A stretch of DNA of 64,000 nt from NCBI RefSeq assembly GCF_006861795.1, contig NZ_VDGH01000001.1, forward strand, positions 376,117 through 440,116, given 5' to 3'. Positions within the stretch are counted from its first letter, which is position 1, and every line of letters starts with the position of its first letter. Source of the DNA: Psychrobacillus lasiicapitis (lineage in GTDB: Bacteria; Bacillota; Bacilli; Bacillales_A; Planococcaceae). The notes below the pieces were generated by a model that was not told where the DNA came from, searched no databases, and saw only the letters and a program-made list of their open reading frames with translations. The position numbers and the translations under genes were made by a program. Below, piece by piece: positions 37,276 through 47,269 of this stretch.

Positions 37276-37872
37276 TCAACTAATTCGCTTTGACCATTTT
37301 TGATAAACACCAATTGCAATACTAATACATGCAATCGATAACCAAAAAGTAAAATAGCCAATTTGACTAGCATATTCGCTTAAACTACGATATACGGGCA
37401 TCTGACCGAAAACATAGTCGATAACATCGTTATGCAATGTCCAAACCGCGGCAATAAAAATATGTACGAATGTAAATCGATAAAATGGGATATAAAGTAT
37501 AGCCTGTAATGCCATCGCAAAATGAGAAACAACAAGCATCCATCCCATCCATCCAATGGAACCAGTCTCCATATATGTCCAAATGTTCATGACGACTGCC
37601 CATACTCCATATTTAACCAATGTTATAAGTGCAAGCGCCTCTATCAACTTCCAATTTTTCTTCATTAACCAACCGAATAATGCAATCGTAAAAAATAAAC
37701 TAGCTGTTGGACTATCGGGAACGAAGAGAAGAAATTTAGGTTCTGTCACTGAGAGTTGGCTTTCATACCAAATGTACCCATAAATTGTCCCTAATAAATT
37801 TACTACGAACAATAACCACATAAACGACTTATTAAAAAGCACTAACTTCCCATACGCTATCAGCTCTTCCAT
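37276..37872 (-). CDS. ypjA: DUF1405 membrane protein (YpjA-like)
   Basis: A 198-residue integral membrane protein with about six hydrophobic segments and no enzymatic motif. The pattern WYESQLSVT and LLFVPDSPTASLFF near the N terminus is characteristic of the YpjA/DUF1405 family. The chosen ATG at 37872 has GGAG 7 nt upstream. It follows qcrC after a terminator-like hairpin, the same order as qcrABC-ypjA in B. subtilis. Function is unknown. Confidence 0.85.
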   Translation of the reverse strand: MEELIAYGKLVLFNKSFMWLLFVVNLLGTIYGYIWYESQLSVTEPKFLLFVPDSPTASLFFTIALFGWLMKKNWKLIEALALITLVKYGVWAVVMNIWTYMETGSIGWMGWMLVVSHFAMALQAILYIPFYRFTFVHIFIAAVWTLHNDVIDYVFGQMPVYRSLSEYASQIGYFTFWLSIACISIAIGVYQKWSKRIS

Positions 37873-37902
37873 CAAAACGCTCCTTTATTGGGTAAGTAAA
37901 AA

Positions 37903-37928
37903 AAGAGAGCCAGTTACCTGACTCTCTT
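37903..37928 (-). terminator. Terminator between qcrC and ypjA
   Basis: AAGAGAG-CAG / CTG-CTCTCTT stem with a 4-nt loop. Seven T follow on the minus strand. Confidence 0.85.
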
Positions 37929-37959
37929 AACTTTTATTATATCTAGCTTGTATAAATGA

Positions 37960-38739
37960 TTATTCCGTTGGTTGAAGCGTTGTAATAAACTCCGCTAATT
38001 TGTGAAGCTCTTCTTCCGTACCTTGGTAAGTGCCACCTGGCATCCCACCTAAACCTTCATGTGCAATGTTAACAATTTCATCAGGAGTATATTCTAAACC
38101 GATTAACGGCTTACCTAAACCACCTTCGAATGCATTACCATGACAGCCAATACAAGACGATGCTTGGTATAGCTGATAGCCTTCTGAAGTTTCATCAATT
38201 TCAACTGCAACTTCTTCTCTAATCTCACCATATGCTTTAGCTTTTTCCCAGTCATGATTAACAACAGATTCCCATGTTAAGAAAATCATTGCAGCGATTG
38301 CTAAAAGCATAAAACCAGTTGGTAAAGGACGTTTAAATGGACGTCTTTCTTTACTAGTGTCTAGGAATGGTACCAATAGAAGTGCACCAAAAGCTAAACC
38401 TGGCATAATGATTGCTCCGATAACGTTAAACGGACCTGAAGCAAACTCATATTTTAATAGCTGGTATAAGAACAAGAAATACCAGTCTGGTACTGGAATA
38501 TAGCCAGTGTCCGCTGGATCAGCAGGACGTTCCAGTGGAGACGGATGTGCTACAGTTAATACTAGATAACCTACTAAGAAAACAGCACCGACTAACCATT
38601 CCTTCAATAAAAAGTCTGGCCAGAAAGCTTCTGTTTTACCCGGATACTCAGAATAATCTTTCGGAGTTTTCTTTGGTCTGCTAGCTGGATCTGTTACACG
38701 TGAGTCACCAACAAATTTCATACCTTTACCGCGATGCAT
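37960..38739 (-). CDS. qcrC: Menaquinol:cytochrome c reductase, cytochrome b/c fusion subunit
   Basis: A 259-residue fusion of cytochrome b subunit IV-like membrane helices (about 50-165) and a C-terminal cytochrome c domain. The haem c site is SSCIGCHGNAF (CxxCH, near 195), with an axial Met in GGMPGGTY. It is the third subunit of the Bacillus-type bc complex, which passes electrons from menaquinol to cytochrome c. The start has AAAAGGAGGGG. It is the last gene of qcrABC, and menaquinone genes occur elsewhere in the window. Confidence 0.97.
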   Translation of the reverse strand: MHRGKGMKFVGDSRVTDPASRPKKTPKDYSEYPGKTEAFWPDFLLKEWLVGAVFLVGYLVLTVAHPSPLERPADPADTGYIPVPDWYFLFLYQLLKYEFASGPFNVIGAIIMPGLAFGALLLVPFLDTSKERRPFKRPLPTGFMLLAIAAMIFLTWESVVNHDWEKAKAYGEIREEVAVEIDETSEGYQLYQASSCIGCHGNAFEGGLGKPLIGLEYTPDEIVNIAHEGLGGMPGGTYQGTEEELHKLAEFITTLQPTE

Positions 38740-38780
38740 AATGTCCCCTCCTTTTAAGAATTATCTGTGCCACTTACCCA

Positions 38781-39455
38781 TTATAGTGGTCCAGAAATAC
38801 CTTGACGACGAATCATGATAAAGTGTGCTGCAAGTAAACCAAATAATGCAGCTGGTAAGAAGAACACATGAATCGCAAAGAATCTTGTTAAAGTTTGTGC
38901 ACCGATGATATGCTCATCACCAGCAAGTAATGTTTTGATTAGTCCACCAATAAATGGAACTGATGCAGCAATTTCGATACCTACTTTTGTTGCGAACAAT
39001 GCTTTCATGTCCCAAGGTAGTAAGTAACCCGTAAATCCTAAACCTAACATAACAGCGAAGATTAATACTCCAACCATCCAGTTAAGTTCACGAGGTTTTT
39101 TATAAGAACCAGTAAAGAATACACGTAATGTATGTAAGAACATCATAACAATAACAAGCGATGCTCCCCAGTGATGCATCCCACGCACTATTTCACCGAA
39201 TGCTACTTCATTTTGAAGGTAGTAAACAGATTCCCATGCATTTTCAATATCTGGTACATAATACATAGTTAAGAACATACCGGATAGAATTTGGATTACT
39301 GTAATGAAGAATGTTAATCCCCCAAAACAATAAACAAATGCAGAGAAATGGTGTGCAGGGTTTACGTGTTCTGGTACTTCGTGGTCTGCGATATCACGCC
39401 ATATAGGTGTAATATCAAGACGTTCATCCACCCAATCATAGATTTTATTAAGCAC
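38781..39455 (-). CDS. qcrB: Menaquinol:cytochrome c reductase, cytochrome b subunit
   Basis: A 224-residue cytochrome b6-type protein with four membrane helices and the conserved haem-ligating histidines (RGMHHWGASLVIVMMFLH and FFAIHVFFLPA). FTGYLLPWDMKA is the quinol-site signature. It starts at GTG with GGGGG about 10 nt upstream. It sits between qcrA and qcrC and forms the membrane core of the complex. Confidence 0.97.
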   Translation of the reverse strand: MLNKIYDWVDERLDITPIWRDIADHEVPEHVNPAHHFSAFVYCFGGLTFFITVIQILSGMFLTMYYVPDIENAWESVYYLQNEVAFGEIVRGMHHWGASLVIVMMFLHTLRVFFTGSYKKPRELNWMVGVLIFAVMLGLGFTGYLLPWDMKALFATKVGIEIAASVPFIGGLIKTLLAGDEHIIGAQTLTRFFAIHVFFLPAALFGLLAAHFIMIRRQGISGPL

Positions 39456-39476
39456 TGATGTCGTACCCCCTTACTT

Positions 39477-39980
39477 TTAAACTAATGTGTTAGGTATAGC
39501 TTTTCCAATTTCTAAGAAACCGTCATTTTCACGAATTTCAAATTGATCCAACGGACCTAGAGGTGGTGTTTTTGGAACGTTCTCTCCATTTTTCTCATAA
39601 CGACCATTGTGACATGGACAGAAGAATTGATTTTTGTGAGCTGGGTCACCTTCCCAGTTTACAGTACAACCTAAATGCTTACATACTGGAGAAAGTGCAA
39701 TAATTTGATCTCCTTCTTTATAAACCCATGCAGCATTTGTTATATCAGACTTGTACCATGCATCCACCTGTTCAAAAGTGAAATCTACACGCTCAGGAAC
39801 ATCCGTAATATCGGCAATTTTCTTCTCCGTTAATACGAAATCTCCACCTTCTGATTTTTGCAATACAGGATCAATTGCAAAACGTACCATTGGCATTAGC
39901 ATCCCTGCCGCCATGAAACCGCCAACACCAGTTAATGTATAACTTAGAAATTGACGTCTTGATACTTTATTGTTACTCAT
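39477..39980 (-). CDS. qcrA: Menaquinol:cytochrome c reductase, Rieske iron-sulfur subunit
   Basis: A 167-residue Rieske protein with an N-terminal twin-arginine-like signal (SRRQFLSYTLTG) and anchor helix. The 2Fe-2S site is CKHLGCTVNW (near 108) and CPCHNGRYE (near 129), giving the two Cys-His pairs plus a disulfide pair. It transfers electrons from menaquinol to the c haem. It is the first gene of qcrABC, with AGGGGGG and a clear upstream promoter. Confidence 0.97.
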   Translation of the reverse strand: MSNNKVSRRQFLSYTLTGVGGFMAAGMLMPMVRFAIDPVLQKSEGGDFVLTEKKIADITDVPERVDFTFEQVDAWYKSDITNAAWVYKEGDQIIALSPVCKHLGCTVNWEGDPAHKNQFFCPCHNGRYEKNGENVPKTPPLGPLDQFEIRENDGFLEIGKAIPNTLV

Positions 39981-40054
39981 CCTTTTCCCCCCTCTTACTT
40001 AAAGGTCAGTCCAATGGACATACTTGCTTGAAATAATAATACTAGGACATATCC

Positions 40055-40083
40055 ATGATATATCAATAAAAAAGGAAGGTCAA
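40055..40083 (-). promoter_or_regulatory. Promoter of qcrABC
   Basis: On the minus strand, TTGACC (40078-40083) and TATCAT (40055-40060) are 17 nt apart, about 75 nt upstream of qcrA. Confidence 0.65.
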
Positions 40084-40138
40084 TATTCCTTTAACATGAA
40101 TTATGAACTTTGTGAACATTTCATGCAACAATTTGTCA

Positions 40139-40585
40139 CTAATTCGCCCATTTTTTCGCGAAAATTGGAATGAGCTGTCGTAGCTGATCTTCCAACACAG
40201 AATTTCTCATTTTTTGATCCATCGAATCTAATGGGACGGATGGTGTCCAAATTACGTCATGTTCATCCCCCATTGTACTCCACTCACGATCTGAAGTAAT
40301 AAAAAATATGTATTTAAAATCGGCTTTTAATAGTTCCTCTTTCCAAATTTCTAATAGTGACTGCTTGTCCTGTCCTGTTGTATAAGAGAAGGAAGGAAAT
40401 AATACAATCCTTCCTTTAAACTGATTTTCAATTAAGTTAGCCAAAGATAATGTATAATCTGCTGCAGATGCAGCAAAACCAAATCCATGCTCTGAACCAT
40501 CTATAACGATTAATGGGATGACTGCTGTATCTATATATTCTTTTTGTGCTTGAAATACTGCACTATCTTTTCCGTTCCAATGCAT
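40139..40585 (-). CDS. ypiF: DUF2487 protein (YpiF-like)
   Basis: A 148-residue soluble protein of unknown function. The sequence looks like an alpha/beta fold (IPLIVIDGSEHGFGFAASAADYTLSLAN, RIVLFPSFSYT, YIFFITSDREWS). It occupies the ypiF position after ypiA-ypiB and before qcrA, as in B. subtilis. It begins 13 nt after ypiB ends. No catalytic motif is recognised. The conserved pairing with qcr genes hints at respiration, but that is only context. Confidence 0.8.
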   Translation of the reverse strand: MHWNGKDSAVFQAQKEYIDTAVIPLIVIDGSEHGFGFAASAADYTLSLANLIENQFKGRIVLFPSFSYTTGQDKQSLLEIWKEELLKADFKYIFFITSDREWSTMGDEHDVIWTPSVPLDSMDQKMRNSVLEDQLRQLIPIFAKKWAN

Positions 40586-40598
40586 GGTTATCTCTCTC

Positions 40599-41150
40599 CT
40601 AATTTCCTCTTTGTTGTAGTTGTTTCCATAATGCTGAAAGCTCTAGAAATCTTTCCTTGTTATTTTCATCAATCGCTTCATCAATTTGTTTTTTTAATTG
40701 CTCTACTTGAAAGGAATGAAGACTTTCTGCTACCATATCCTCCGCGATTCGTTTATCCTTTTCGCTAATATGCAAATACTTTGGCATAAAAGGATTTTCT
40801 TCTAACACCGCTAAATACTCTGGGCTAGGTGGTAATGTTTGAAAATTCAATTGAATGTACATGTCTTCTTCTGGGTGTAGACGTAGGTCATGAAATGACT
40901 TTTCCGCATCTGCAGTCATCACACTACCCTTGTAAAAGCGAAATGGGATACCAGAGGATGTTGTAACCGACATAATCATCGCTCGAGGACAATAGTGAGC
41001 TTCCTCTACAAAATGGACATTATTCAACAGTGTTTCGTGACTTATTAAGTAATTCAAAATCCAGACGCACTCTCTTCTTTTCATTTGATATTTTTTTAAA
41101 AACCAGCGAACAAATTCTTTTTTCTCCCCAACTGAAACAGAAGCAGTCAC
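40599..41150 (-). CDS. ypiB: UPF0302 family protein (YpiB-like)
   Basis: A 183-residue protein matching B. subtilis YpiB along its length: KKEFVRWFLKKYQMKRRECVWILNYL at the N terminus, then HYCPRAMIMS and VMTADAEKSFHDLRL. The C terminus has the IDxAxDxxxxxxFxxLSxxL pattern (QIDEAIDENNKERFLELSAL) of UPF0302/IDEAL-type segments. It is cytosolic and of unknown function. GTG at 41150 is preferred because GGAG is 7 nt upstream; the frame extends into ypiA to 41192 without a better site. Confidence 0.88.
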   Translation of the reverse strand: MTASVSVGEKKEFVRWFLKKYQMKRRECVWILNYLISHETLLNNVHFVEEAHYCPRAMIMSVTTSSGIPFRFYKGSVMTADAEKSFHDLRLHPEEDMYIQLNFQTLPPSPEYLAVLEENPFMPKYLHISEKDKRIAEDMVAESLHSFQVEQLKKQIDEAIDENNKERFLELSALWKQLQQRGN

Positions 41151-41170
41151 GTAACCTCTCCTTCCTTTTT

Positions 41171-42415
41171 TTATTCCACTAAGTCTAACCAAGTACTATT
41201 TTCAGGCTGTAATTTTTGCAGTATTGCTACTACTTCCATTGCTTCGTCTCTTTTCCCTTCTTCTAGCAGGAAATAGACGTATGTTTCCAAAAATGCAGCA
41301 TCCTCTTTATGTTCATTATATGCTAGCTTATAAAATGCATATGCTTCATCGTACAATTCTAAACGCTCATAGCTTTTTGCGATAAATGGATACATTGATG
41401 ACCACTCAAAGTGTTGTTCCTTCAACGTTTCATACAGTTCGATTAACTCCTCATCCATCTCTTCTGTCGAAAATAACGAAGAAAGAATAAAAATGGCATC
41501 CATATATTCAGGATCCAAAACAATCGCTTCTCGTAAAAATGATTCCGCTTCTTTCACTCTACCCAATTTAAGCGCAATTTTACCTGCAAATAAATAATAT
41601 TCTTTCTCAAATTCATCTCTTGCAATACCATCTGTGATTGCTTTCAATGCTTCTTCATTTTTCTCAAGCATTGCATATGTTTCCGCAAGCAGCATATACC
41701 CTGAGAAATAATCTGGATCGATTTCAAGTAAGCTTTCTAAATGCTTCACTGCCGTTTCATAGTGCTGTACTTGGAAAGAAGCATATGCAGCATGAAATAG
41801 AATATCCGGAGCTACTTCCTTTTCTAACGCCTCCGCATAGTAGGGAATCGCTTCTTCATAAGCCGCTCCCGCACTATAGATTTCCGCAAGCTTAAGTGAT
41901 AAATCCACTGCAGGAATTGCCTCTTGCTGCGGAATTAAATCTTCCATGATCCTTGCAGCTTCTAAATATCTGCCAGTTTCGAATAATAGTTCCCCTTTTG
42001 CATAAAGAAGTAATGGCTCATTTGGCATAATGCCGATTGCTTCATTAATCTTTTGCTCAGCGACTTCGTATAATCCAATCATTTGATAATAATCAGCTAG
42101 TGTTAGAAGCGCTTGTGGATATGCTTCACTTGATTTCTCGACTTTTGTAAGCAATTCAAGTGCCGCATCTTCCTTATCCATTTCTAGATAAAGCTGTGCC
42201 TGATCAATCTTCAGCTGATTTTCTTCCGGAAATAAATAGTGTAGATGTTCTAATACATGTACCGCTTGCTGTAAAAAACCATATTGAGCTAACAAATCCG
42301 CAAGTTCGTATTGTTCATCTGGATTACCTTCCAATAAAAATGCTTCTAGCAGCTCTTCTAATTTTTCTATGTCTCCCTCTTCCATTGCACGGATAAAAGG
42401 CATCATTTTTTCCAT
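41171..42415 (-). CDS. ypiA: TPR-repeat protein (YpiA-like)
   Basis: A 414-residue protein made of about ten tetratricopeptide repeats, for example ALLTLADYYQMIGLYEVAEQ, LLYAKGELLFETGRYLEAAR and DYFSGYMLLAETYAMLEKNE. It has no signal peptide and is acidic. TPR arrays serve as protein-protein scaffolds; the partner is unknown. It leads ypiA-ypiB-ypiF, as in B. subtilis. There it follows aroE (EPSP synthase); here a chemoreceptor gene intervenes. Confidence 0.9.
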   Translation of the reverse strand: MEKMMPFIRAMEEGDIEKLEELLEAFLLEGNPDEQYELADLLAQYGFLQQAVHVLEHLHYLFPEENQLKIDQAQLYLEMDKEDAALELLTKVEKSSEAYPQALLTLADYYQMIGLYEVAEQKINEAIGIMPNEPLLLYAKGELLFETGRYLEAARIMEDLIPQQEAIPAVDLSLKLAEIYSAGAAYEEAIPYYAEALEKEVAPDILFHAAYASFQVQHYETAVKHLESLLEIDPDYFSGYMLLAETYAMLEKNEEALKAITDGIARDEFEKEYYLFAGKIALKLGRVKEAESFLREAIVLDPEYMDAIFILSSLFSTEEMDEELIELYETLKEQHFEWSSMYPFIAKSYERLELYDEAYAFYKLAYNEHKEDAAFLETYVYFLLEEGKRDEAMEVVAILQKLQPENSTWLDLVE

Positions 42416-42480
42416 ATCATCACCATACTTTCTCTATGTCTTTATCGTACAAGAACTATCGAATATGAACAAGAAAAAAA

Positions 42481-42500
42481 CTCTCCCATTTGGTGGAGAG
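42481..42500 (-). terminator. Terminator of the chemoreceptor gene
   Basis: CTCTCC/GGAGAG arms with an 8-nt loop, followed on the minus strand by a run of seven T. It lies 115 nt downstream of the gene. Confidence 0.85.
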
Positions 42501-42615
42501 CTTTAAAAATTGCCTTAAAGTTCGGTTCTAGCTAAGCATACTTCCTTTTTCTTTAATTAATAAGTGTAATTTGCTACGCTAACTTTAACAGGGAAGAAGT
42601 GCTCTATTAGATTTA

Positions 42616-44307
42616 TTATAGCTTGAATTGTCTTACGATCGCTTGTAAGTCCTCTGCCATTTTGGATAGGCTGGTTGCGGAAGCTGTAATCTCTTCCATT
42701 GAAGCAAGTTGCTCCTCGGAAGCAGAAGCTACGTTTTGAGTATTAGAAGCGGAATATTGCGCAATTTTGGCCATTTCTTCTATGGAAGCGTCCACCTCTT
42801 CTACACCTGCGGACATTTCTTCGGAAATAGCGGAAACTTCTTGTATTTGTGCAGTAACTTGTTCGATGGAAAGTAAAATTTTCTCAAAACGCATTCCAGT
42901 CTCATCAACTATTACTTTTCCGGCAGCCACTTCTTTTGTTCCAACTTCCATTACGTTTACTGCTTCGCTTGTATCTACTTGAATCTGATTGATAATTCCT
43001 GCAATTTGGTCTGCTGAGTCTCTAGACTGTTCTGCAAGCTTACGAACTTCATCCGCTACTACTGCAAAGCCTTGTCCATGTTCTCCAGCACGAGCGGCTT
43101 CTATCGCTGCATTTAAAGCCAGTAAATTTGTTTGGTCAGCTATTCCGGTAATAACCGCAATAATATTGCCGATTTCCTGAGAGAGGTTTCCTAATTTTTT
43201 TATACTGGAAGCAGACTCTGCTACTGCATTGTGGATGTTGTCCATTTGGTGAATCATTTGGCGAAGTGATTCATTCCCGAGGTTAGCTTCTTTATTTGTC
43301 TCAATTGCTGATTCAGAAACAGTGGAAGAAGTTTCTGCTACTCGTTGAATTCCAACAGCCATTTCTTTCATGGCTTCGGATGATTCATTGGCGTTCATAA
43401 CCTGCGTTTCCGACCCACTCGCAATATCCTGAATAGATGCTGCAATTTGTTCAGTTGCTTGGGAAGTCTGTTCCGCACTTGCTGTTAGTTCCTCTGCGGA
43501 AGCTGCTACATGATTTGAGTTCATACTAACTTGTTCAATTACTGCACGAAGGTTTTCGGCCATAAGATTAAAGGAGCCAACTAAATCTCCTATTTCGTCT
43601 TTGTTTTTCACTTTTACCATTTCACCAGAAAGATCCCCATCTGCCATTTTTTTAGCTGAATTCGCTAGTGCTACAACCGGTTTGGATATAAGACGACCTA
43701 TAAAAATAGCGATGGCAAATCCTACTAAAACTGCAATAACTCCTATACCTAGTACTAACATGATTGTTTTTTTGACCAATGAGGTGTTGTTAGCCCCGCC
43801 TTTGTTTAACAAATCGTTTTGATAATTTGAAAGTTTAGCAACGGCCTCATCAAGTTTGACAACAATTTCTCTACCTTCTGTAGATACGAGTGCTTCATAT
43901 TCCTCATATTTATTCTGTTTTCTTAAATCGAATACCTTTTCTGAAAACTGCTCATAATCAGCTTGAATCTGATCGATATCTTCAAGCATCTCAATTGCTT
44001 CTGGAATTCTAAACTTTGACAATAAGGCATCATATGCTTTTCTATAATTAGAAACAGCGTCCATATGCTCTTGTAGGGAACGATCGTCACCTAAAATTAA
44101 ATATCCCCTCATCGCAATTATTTCTTGCTTAACTGCCACTTGCAATTCTCTTATTTCAACAGCTTTCATTGCTTTATCGTCTAATAAATCAGTATAGGAA
44201 TTATTTACAGCTGTAATTTGGCTGTAGCTAATCCCAATCATAATGACTAGTAATAATAGAACCGCTGAAAAACCTCCTAGTAGTTTTTTGTTAATCGTCC
44301 ATTTCAT
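42616..44307 (-). CDS. Methyl-accepting chemotaxis protein
   Basis: A 563-residue transmembrane chemoreceptor. It has a first membrane helix at about 8-28, a four-helix-bundle (4HB_MCP) ligand domain at about 30-180 and a second membrane helix at 183-205. A HAMP linker ([22 protein letters not shown]) and the signalling coiled coil follow, with the conserved hairpin tip containing [20 protein letters not shown]. It would control CheA kinase activity; the ligand is unknown. AAGGAG precedes the ATG. Its position between aroA and ypiA is unlike B. subtilis, though cheR lies 7 kb upstream in the same region. Confidence 0.96.
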   Translation of the reverse strand: MKWTINKKLLGGFSAVLLLLVIMIGISYSQITAVNNSYTDLLDDKAMKAVEIRELQVAVKQEIIAMRGYLILGDDRSLQEHMDAVSNYRKAYDALLSKFRIPEAIEMLEDIDQIQADYEQFSEKVFDLRKQNKYEEYEALVSTEGREIVVKLDEAVAKLSNYQNDLLNKGGANNTSLVKKTIMLVLGIGVIAVLVGFAIAIFIGRLISKPVVALANSAKKMADGDLSGEMVKVKNKDEIGDLVGSFNLMAENLRAVIEQVSMNSNHVAASAEELTASAEQTSQATEQIAASIQDIASGSETQVMNANESSEAMKEMAVGIQRVAETSSTVSESAIETNKEANLGNESLRQMIHQMDNIHNAVAESASSIKKLGNLSQEIGNIIAVITGIADQTNLLALNAAIEAARAGEHGQGFAVVADEVRKLAEQSRDSADQIAGIINQIQVDTSEAVNVMEVGTKEVAAGKVIVDETGMRFEKILLSIEQVTAQIQEVSAISEEMSAGVEEVDASIEEMAKIAQYSASNTQNVASASEEQLASMEEITASATSLSKMAEDLQAIVRQFKL

Positions 44308-44614
44308 ATGTAAAACTCCTTAATACTTTTATATTTTTTCAACTGATTCAAACCTAATGTATAACAATAAGTCTAAAGTCTTGAAAATACACCTTTATCA
44401 AGTTAGCACAAAGAACTATAAAAGGGAAGTTCATTTATGATTTTTTAATAGATTAGTCCGCAAATTAGTATGTATTTAGACACAATTCCAGTGAAATTAT
44501 GGAAGGTTTACATCTATTAATAGTTCTAAGCGACAGATTGTGATAAATCTGAATTGTAAATCCGCTTTGGCAAGTTCGCCAGGCTTTAAAAAGCGGTATC
44601 TCGCTACACTATTA

Positions 44615-44686
44615 TCCAATTAATGGTTAAGAGCAATCAATCAGTCAGTAAAAGCAACCAATTCCTAAAATAACAAGTTACTTTGA
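44615..44686. repeat. 21-bp-period AGCAACCA array, copy 6
   Basis: Head CCAATTAATGGTTAAGAGCAA (core 44633), one unit (core 44654, 21 nt on) and tail AACAAGTTACTT (44673). The 44308-44819 gap between the chemoreceptor and the aroA terminator holds no gene that I can support. A short GGGTAG/CTACCC hairpin lies at about 44745-44760. Confidence 0.8.
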
Positions 44687-44819
44687 ACGAGACAAAGACA
44701 AATGTTTCGCATATTTATTAGAAGACCTTCGAATAAAATAGAGCGGGTAGTTTCCTACCCTAAAAAATTATCTTCTTCGTGTTGGTTAACCAATCAGTTC
44801 TAGTAAATGAAATACAAAT

Positions 44820-44851
44820 AGACCAAGGACCTTTTCTCGGTCCTCGGTCTA
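44820..44851 (-). terminator. Terminator of the aro operon
   Basis: 12-bp AGACC-AGGACC type stem (one G-T pair) with an 8-nt loop, beginning 14 nt after the aroA stop. The following sequence is T-rich. Confidence 0.8.
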
Positions 44852-44865
44852 TAAAAATTTCTTGT

Positions 44866-46155
44866 TTAACTGTTTCGTACACTATCCAATTGTTCAAAAA
44901 AAGTTGGATATGATACAGCTATGCATGCTGTATCATCTAATGTAACCGGACTTGATGTGATTAAAGAAGCGATAGCCGCCATCATTCCAATACGGTGATC
45001 ACCATAAGACGTTAGGTCGCCCCCATGAAGAGGGGTTGGCCCCTCGATAATCATTCCGTCATCCGTTGCAGTAATGTTCGCTCCGAGCTTTTTAAGTTCA
45101 TTTACAACCGCATCGATACGGTTTGTTTCTTTTACTTTTAGCTCTTCAGCGTTTTTAATGATTGTTTTTCCTTCTGCTTGTGTTGCAAGTAAAGCGATAA
45201 CTGGAATTTCATCAATAAGTCGAGGAATTAAATCTCCGCCTATTTCTGTCCCTTTTAGTGAAGACGACTCGATTCCAATTGTCCCCATTTCTTCATGGCT
45301 ATTATTGTCGGAATCATTAATCGACATTTTTGCACCCATTGCTTGCAGTACATCGATAATACCTGTTCTTGTCTTGTTTAGCCCAACATTCGTTAGTGTT
45401 AGCTTACTATTAGGAACAATCGCTCCAGCAACTAAAAAGAAGGCTGCAGATGAAATATCACCTGGTACAACGACATGCGTTCCGTGAAGCTTCTGTCCAC
45501 CTTTTAGACGAATCGTTTTGTTATCAACCGAGATTTCCGCACCAAAATGTTGTAGCATCTTTTCCGTGTGATCACGAGAGGTTTCCATTTCCTCTACGAC
45601 TGTTTCACCTTCCGCATGTAAAGCAGCAAGCAAAATCGCGGATTTCACCTGTGCGCTTGCAACTGGCATTTGGTAGTGGATTGCGTTCAATTTTGTTCCT
45701 TCCACTGCAATTGGTGTAAATTGTGCATCCTCTCTACCGATAAAATGCGCGCCCATTTGTTTTAATGGAGCTGTTACCCGTTTCATTGGACGTTTTTGGA
45801 TAGACTCGTCCCCGATTAATACGGACGAAACATTGGAACCCGCTAAAATGCCGAGCATTAGTCTAGTAGTTGTTCCTGAGTTACCTGTATATAAAATTTC
45901 CCTCGGTTCTTGCCATGCACCGATTCCATCACTTTTAATTTGAACGCTTTCTCCATCTACTGATATTTCTACACCAAGCTTAGAGAAGCAATCAATTGTT
46001 GCTAAGCAATCATCACTTTGTAAAAAGCCTTCGACAGTTGTGGTTCCTTCACCGATTGCCCCAAACATAATGGAACGATGAGATACAGACTTATCGCCAG
46101 GAATTCGCAAAGTACCTTGTAATGATGGCTGTGCATAATCTAATATTTTTCCCAT
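44866..46155 (-). CDS. aroA: 3-phosphoshikimate 1-carboxyvinyltransferase (EPSP synthase)
   Basis: A 429-residue shikimate-pathway enzyme that transfers enolpyruvyl from PEP to shikimate-3-phosphate (called aroE in B. subtilis). Motifs: [15 protein letters not shown] near the N terminus, [15 protein letters not shown] (near 90), LPxRPMKRV-like [11 protein letters not shown] and [16 protein letters not shown] near 385. The chosen ATG has GGGAGG 8 nt upstream; a long upstream frame to 46272 overlaps tyrA and is not used. The sequence near GNSGT suggests a class II-type enzyme, which I infer only. Confidence 0.97.
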   Translation of the reverse strand: MGKILDYAQPSLQGTLRIPGDKSVSHRSIMFGAIGEGTTTVEGFLQSDDCLATIDCFSKLGVEISVDGESVQIKSDGIGAWQEPREILYTGNSGTTTRLMLGILAGSNVSSVLIGDESIQKRPMKRVTAPLKQMGAHFIGREDAQFTPIAVEGTKLNAIHYQMPVASAQVKSAILLAALHAEGETVVEEMETSRDHTEKMLQHFGAEISVDNKTIRLKGGQKLHGTHVVVPGDISSAAFFLVAGAIVPNSKLTLTNVGLNKTRTGIIDVLQAMGAKMSINDSDNNSHEEMGTIGIESSSLKGTEIGGDLIPRLIDEIPVIALLATQAEGKTIIKNAEELKVKETNRIDAVVNELKKLGANITATDDGMIIEGPTPLHGGDLTSYGDHRIGMMAAIASLITSSPVTLDDTACIAVSYPTFFEQLDSVRNS

Positions 46156-46168
46156 AACGATTACCTCC

Positions 46169-47269
46169 CTAAGAAATATATGTTTCAAATGTTGTATTCT
46201 TCGCAATACATTCGACTGCTTTTGCACGATCTTCCATCGTTTGAAAGCTAATGACCAAAATACCAAAAACATCTACTCGAGTCTCGACAATTCGCAAGTT
46301 CGTAATACTAATACGATCCTTCGCTAAATATCCAGTGATTTCTGAAATAACCCCTGGATAGTCTGGTACATCCACATACAAATCATATACAGCAAACATT
46401 GCACCTTGCTCGTTGATCGGTAGTTCATCCCGTACTTTTTTTGCTGTCCTAAAATAAGTTTCAATATCTTCTGCATCCGACTGTAATAGTAGATTTTGAA
46501 GCTTGATCATTTCATCAATCCAAGCTTGAAGCTGATTACTTAACTCATAACGGTTTTGAAGGGTAATATCTCTCCACATAATTGGATTCGACGAAGCAAT
46601 TCTCGTTAAATCCCGAAATCCTCCTGCAGCAAGTTGCTTCGTGAAAGGAAATTGCTCGTTCTCAACAGCAAGCTGATGTACCAGTGATGCTGCTACTAAA
46701 TGCGGGAAATGGCTCACTACTGCTGTCATATGATCATGCTCTTCTGCACTCACTTGCACTACTTTTGCTTTTGTTACTCCCAACAAACTCGATAATCTAT
46801 TCATATTATCCTTACTCTCATTTGGAAAAGGAGTGAGCAAATAATACGCATTTTCAAAGAGATGCGCTCTTGCTGCTTCTATTCCACTTTTATGAGAACC
46901 AGCCATGGGATGTCCACCTATAAAAGTAATGCCTTGTTCTTTTAAAGTTACAGCAGCTTTCATGATTTCATTTTTCGTGCTTCCAGTATCGGTTACAATG
47001 ACCTGTTCTTTTAGTTTCCAGCTTGCCAACTCGTTCATCAATCGAATGGTTTCATTTACGGGAGTAGCAAATATGATGATATCTGCGAACCCTGCAGCAT
47101 CTTTCATATAAACCGCCATCTCATCGATGACACCAATCCTTTTCGCTGTTCGAAGTGCATGCGTATTTGCGTCATAACCAATAACTTTTACATCATTATT
47201 TCTTTTTAAACCGAGCGCTAGTGATCCGCCTATTAAACCAAGTCCTATGATGAAAACCGTTTGTTTCAT
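46169..47269 (-). CDS. tyrA: Prephenate dehydrogenase with ACT domain
   Basis: A 366-residue NAD-dependent enzyme that makes 4-hydroxyphenylpyruvate for tyrosine. The Rossmann turn is [17 protein letters not shown]. The catalytic segment [16 protein letters not shown] carries the active-site His. A C-terminal ACT domain (about 298-366, [20 protein letters not shown]) probably gives tyrosine feedback inhibition. The start overlaps the hisC stop by one base. The gene precedes aroA by 13 nt. Confidence 0.97.
   Translation of the reverse strand: MKQTVFIIGLGLIGGSLALGLKRNNDVKVIGYDANTHALRTAKRIGVIDEMAVYMKDAAGFADIIIFATPVNETIRLMNELASWKLKEQVIVTDTGSTKNEIMKAAVTLKEQGITFIGGHPMAGSHKSGIEAARAHLFENAYYLLTPFPNESKDNMNRLSSLLGVTKAKVVQVSAEEHDHMTAVVSHFPHLVAASLVHQLAVENEQFPFTKQLAAGGFRDLTRIASSNPIMWRDITLQNRYELSNQLQAWIDEMIKLQNLLLQSDAEDIETYFRTAKKVRDELPINEQGAMFAVYDLYVDVPDYPGVISEITGYLAKDRISITNLRIVETRVDVFGILVISFQTMEDRAKAVECIAKNTTFETYIS

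Noticed and set aside
44745-44760. GGGTAG/CTACCC hairpin as an extra terminator
   Set aside because: Short stem without a proper T-run on either strand. The aroA terminator at 44820-44851 is sufficient.
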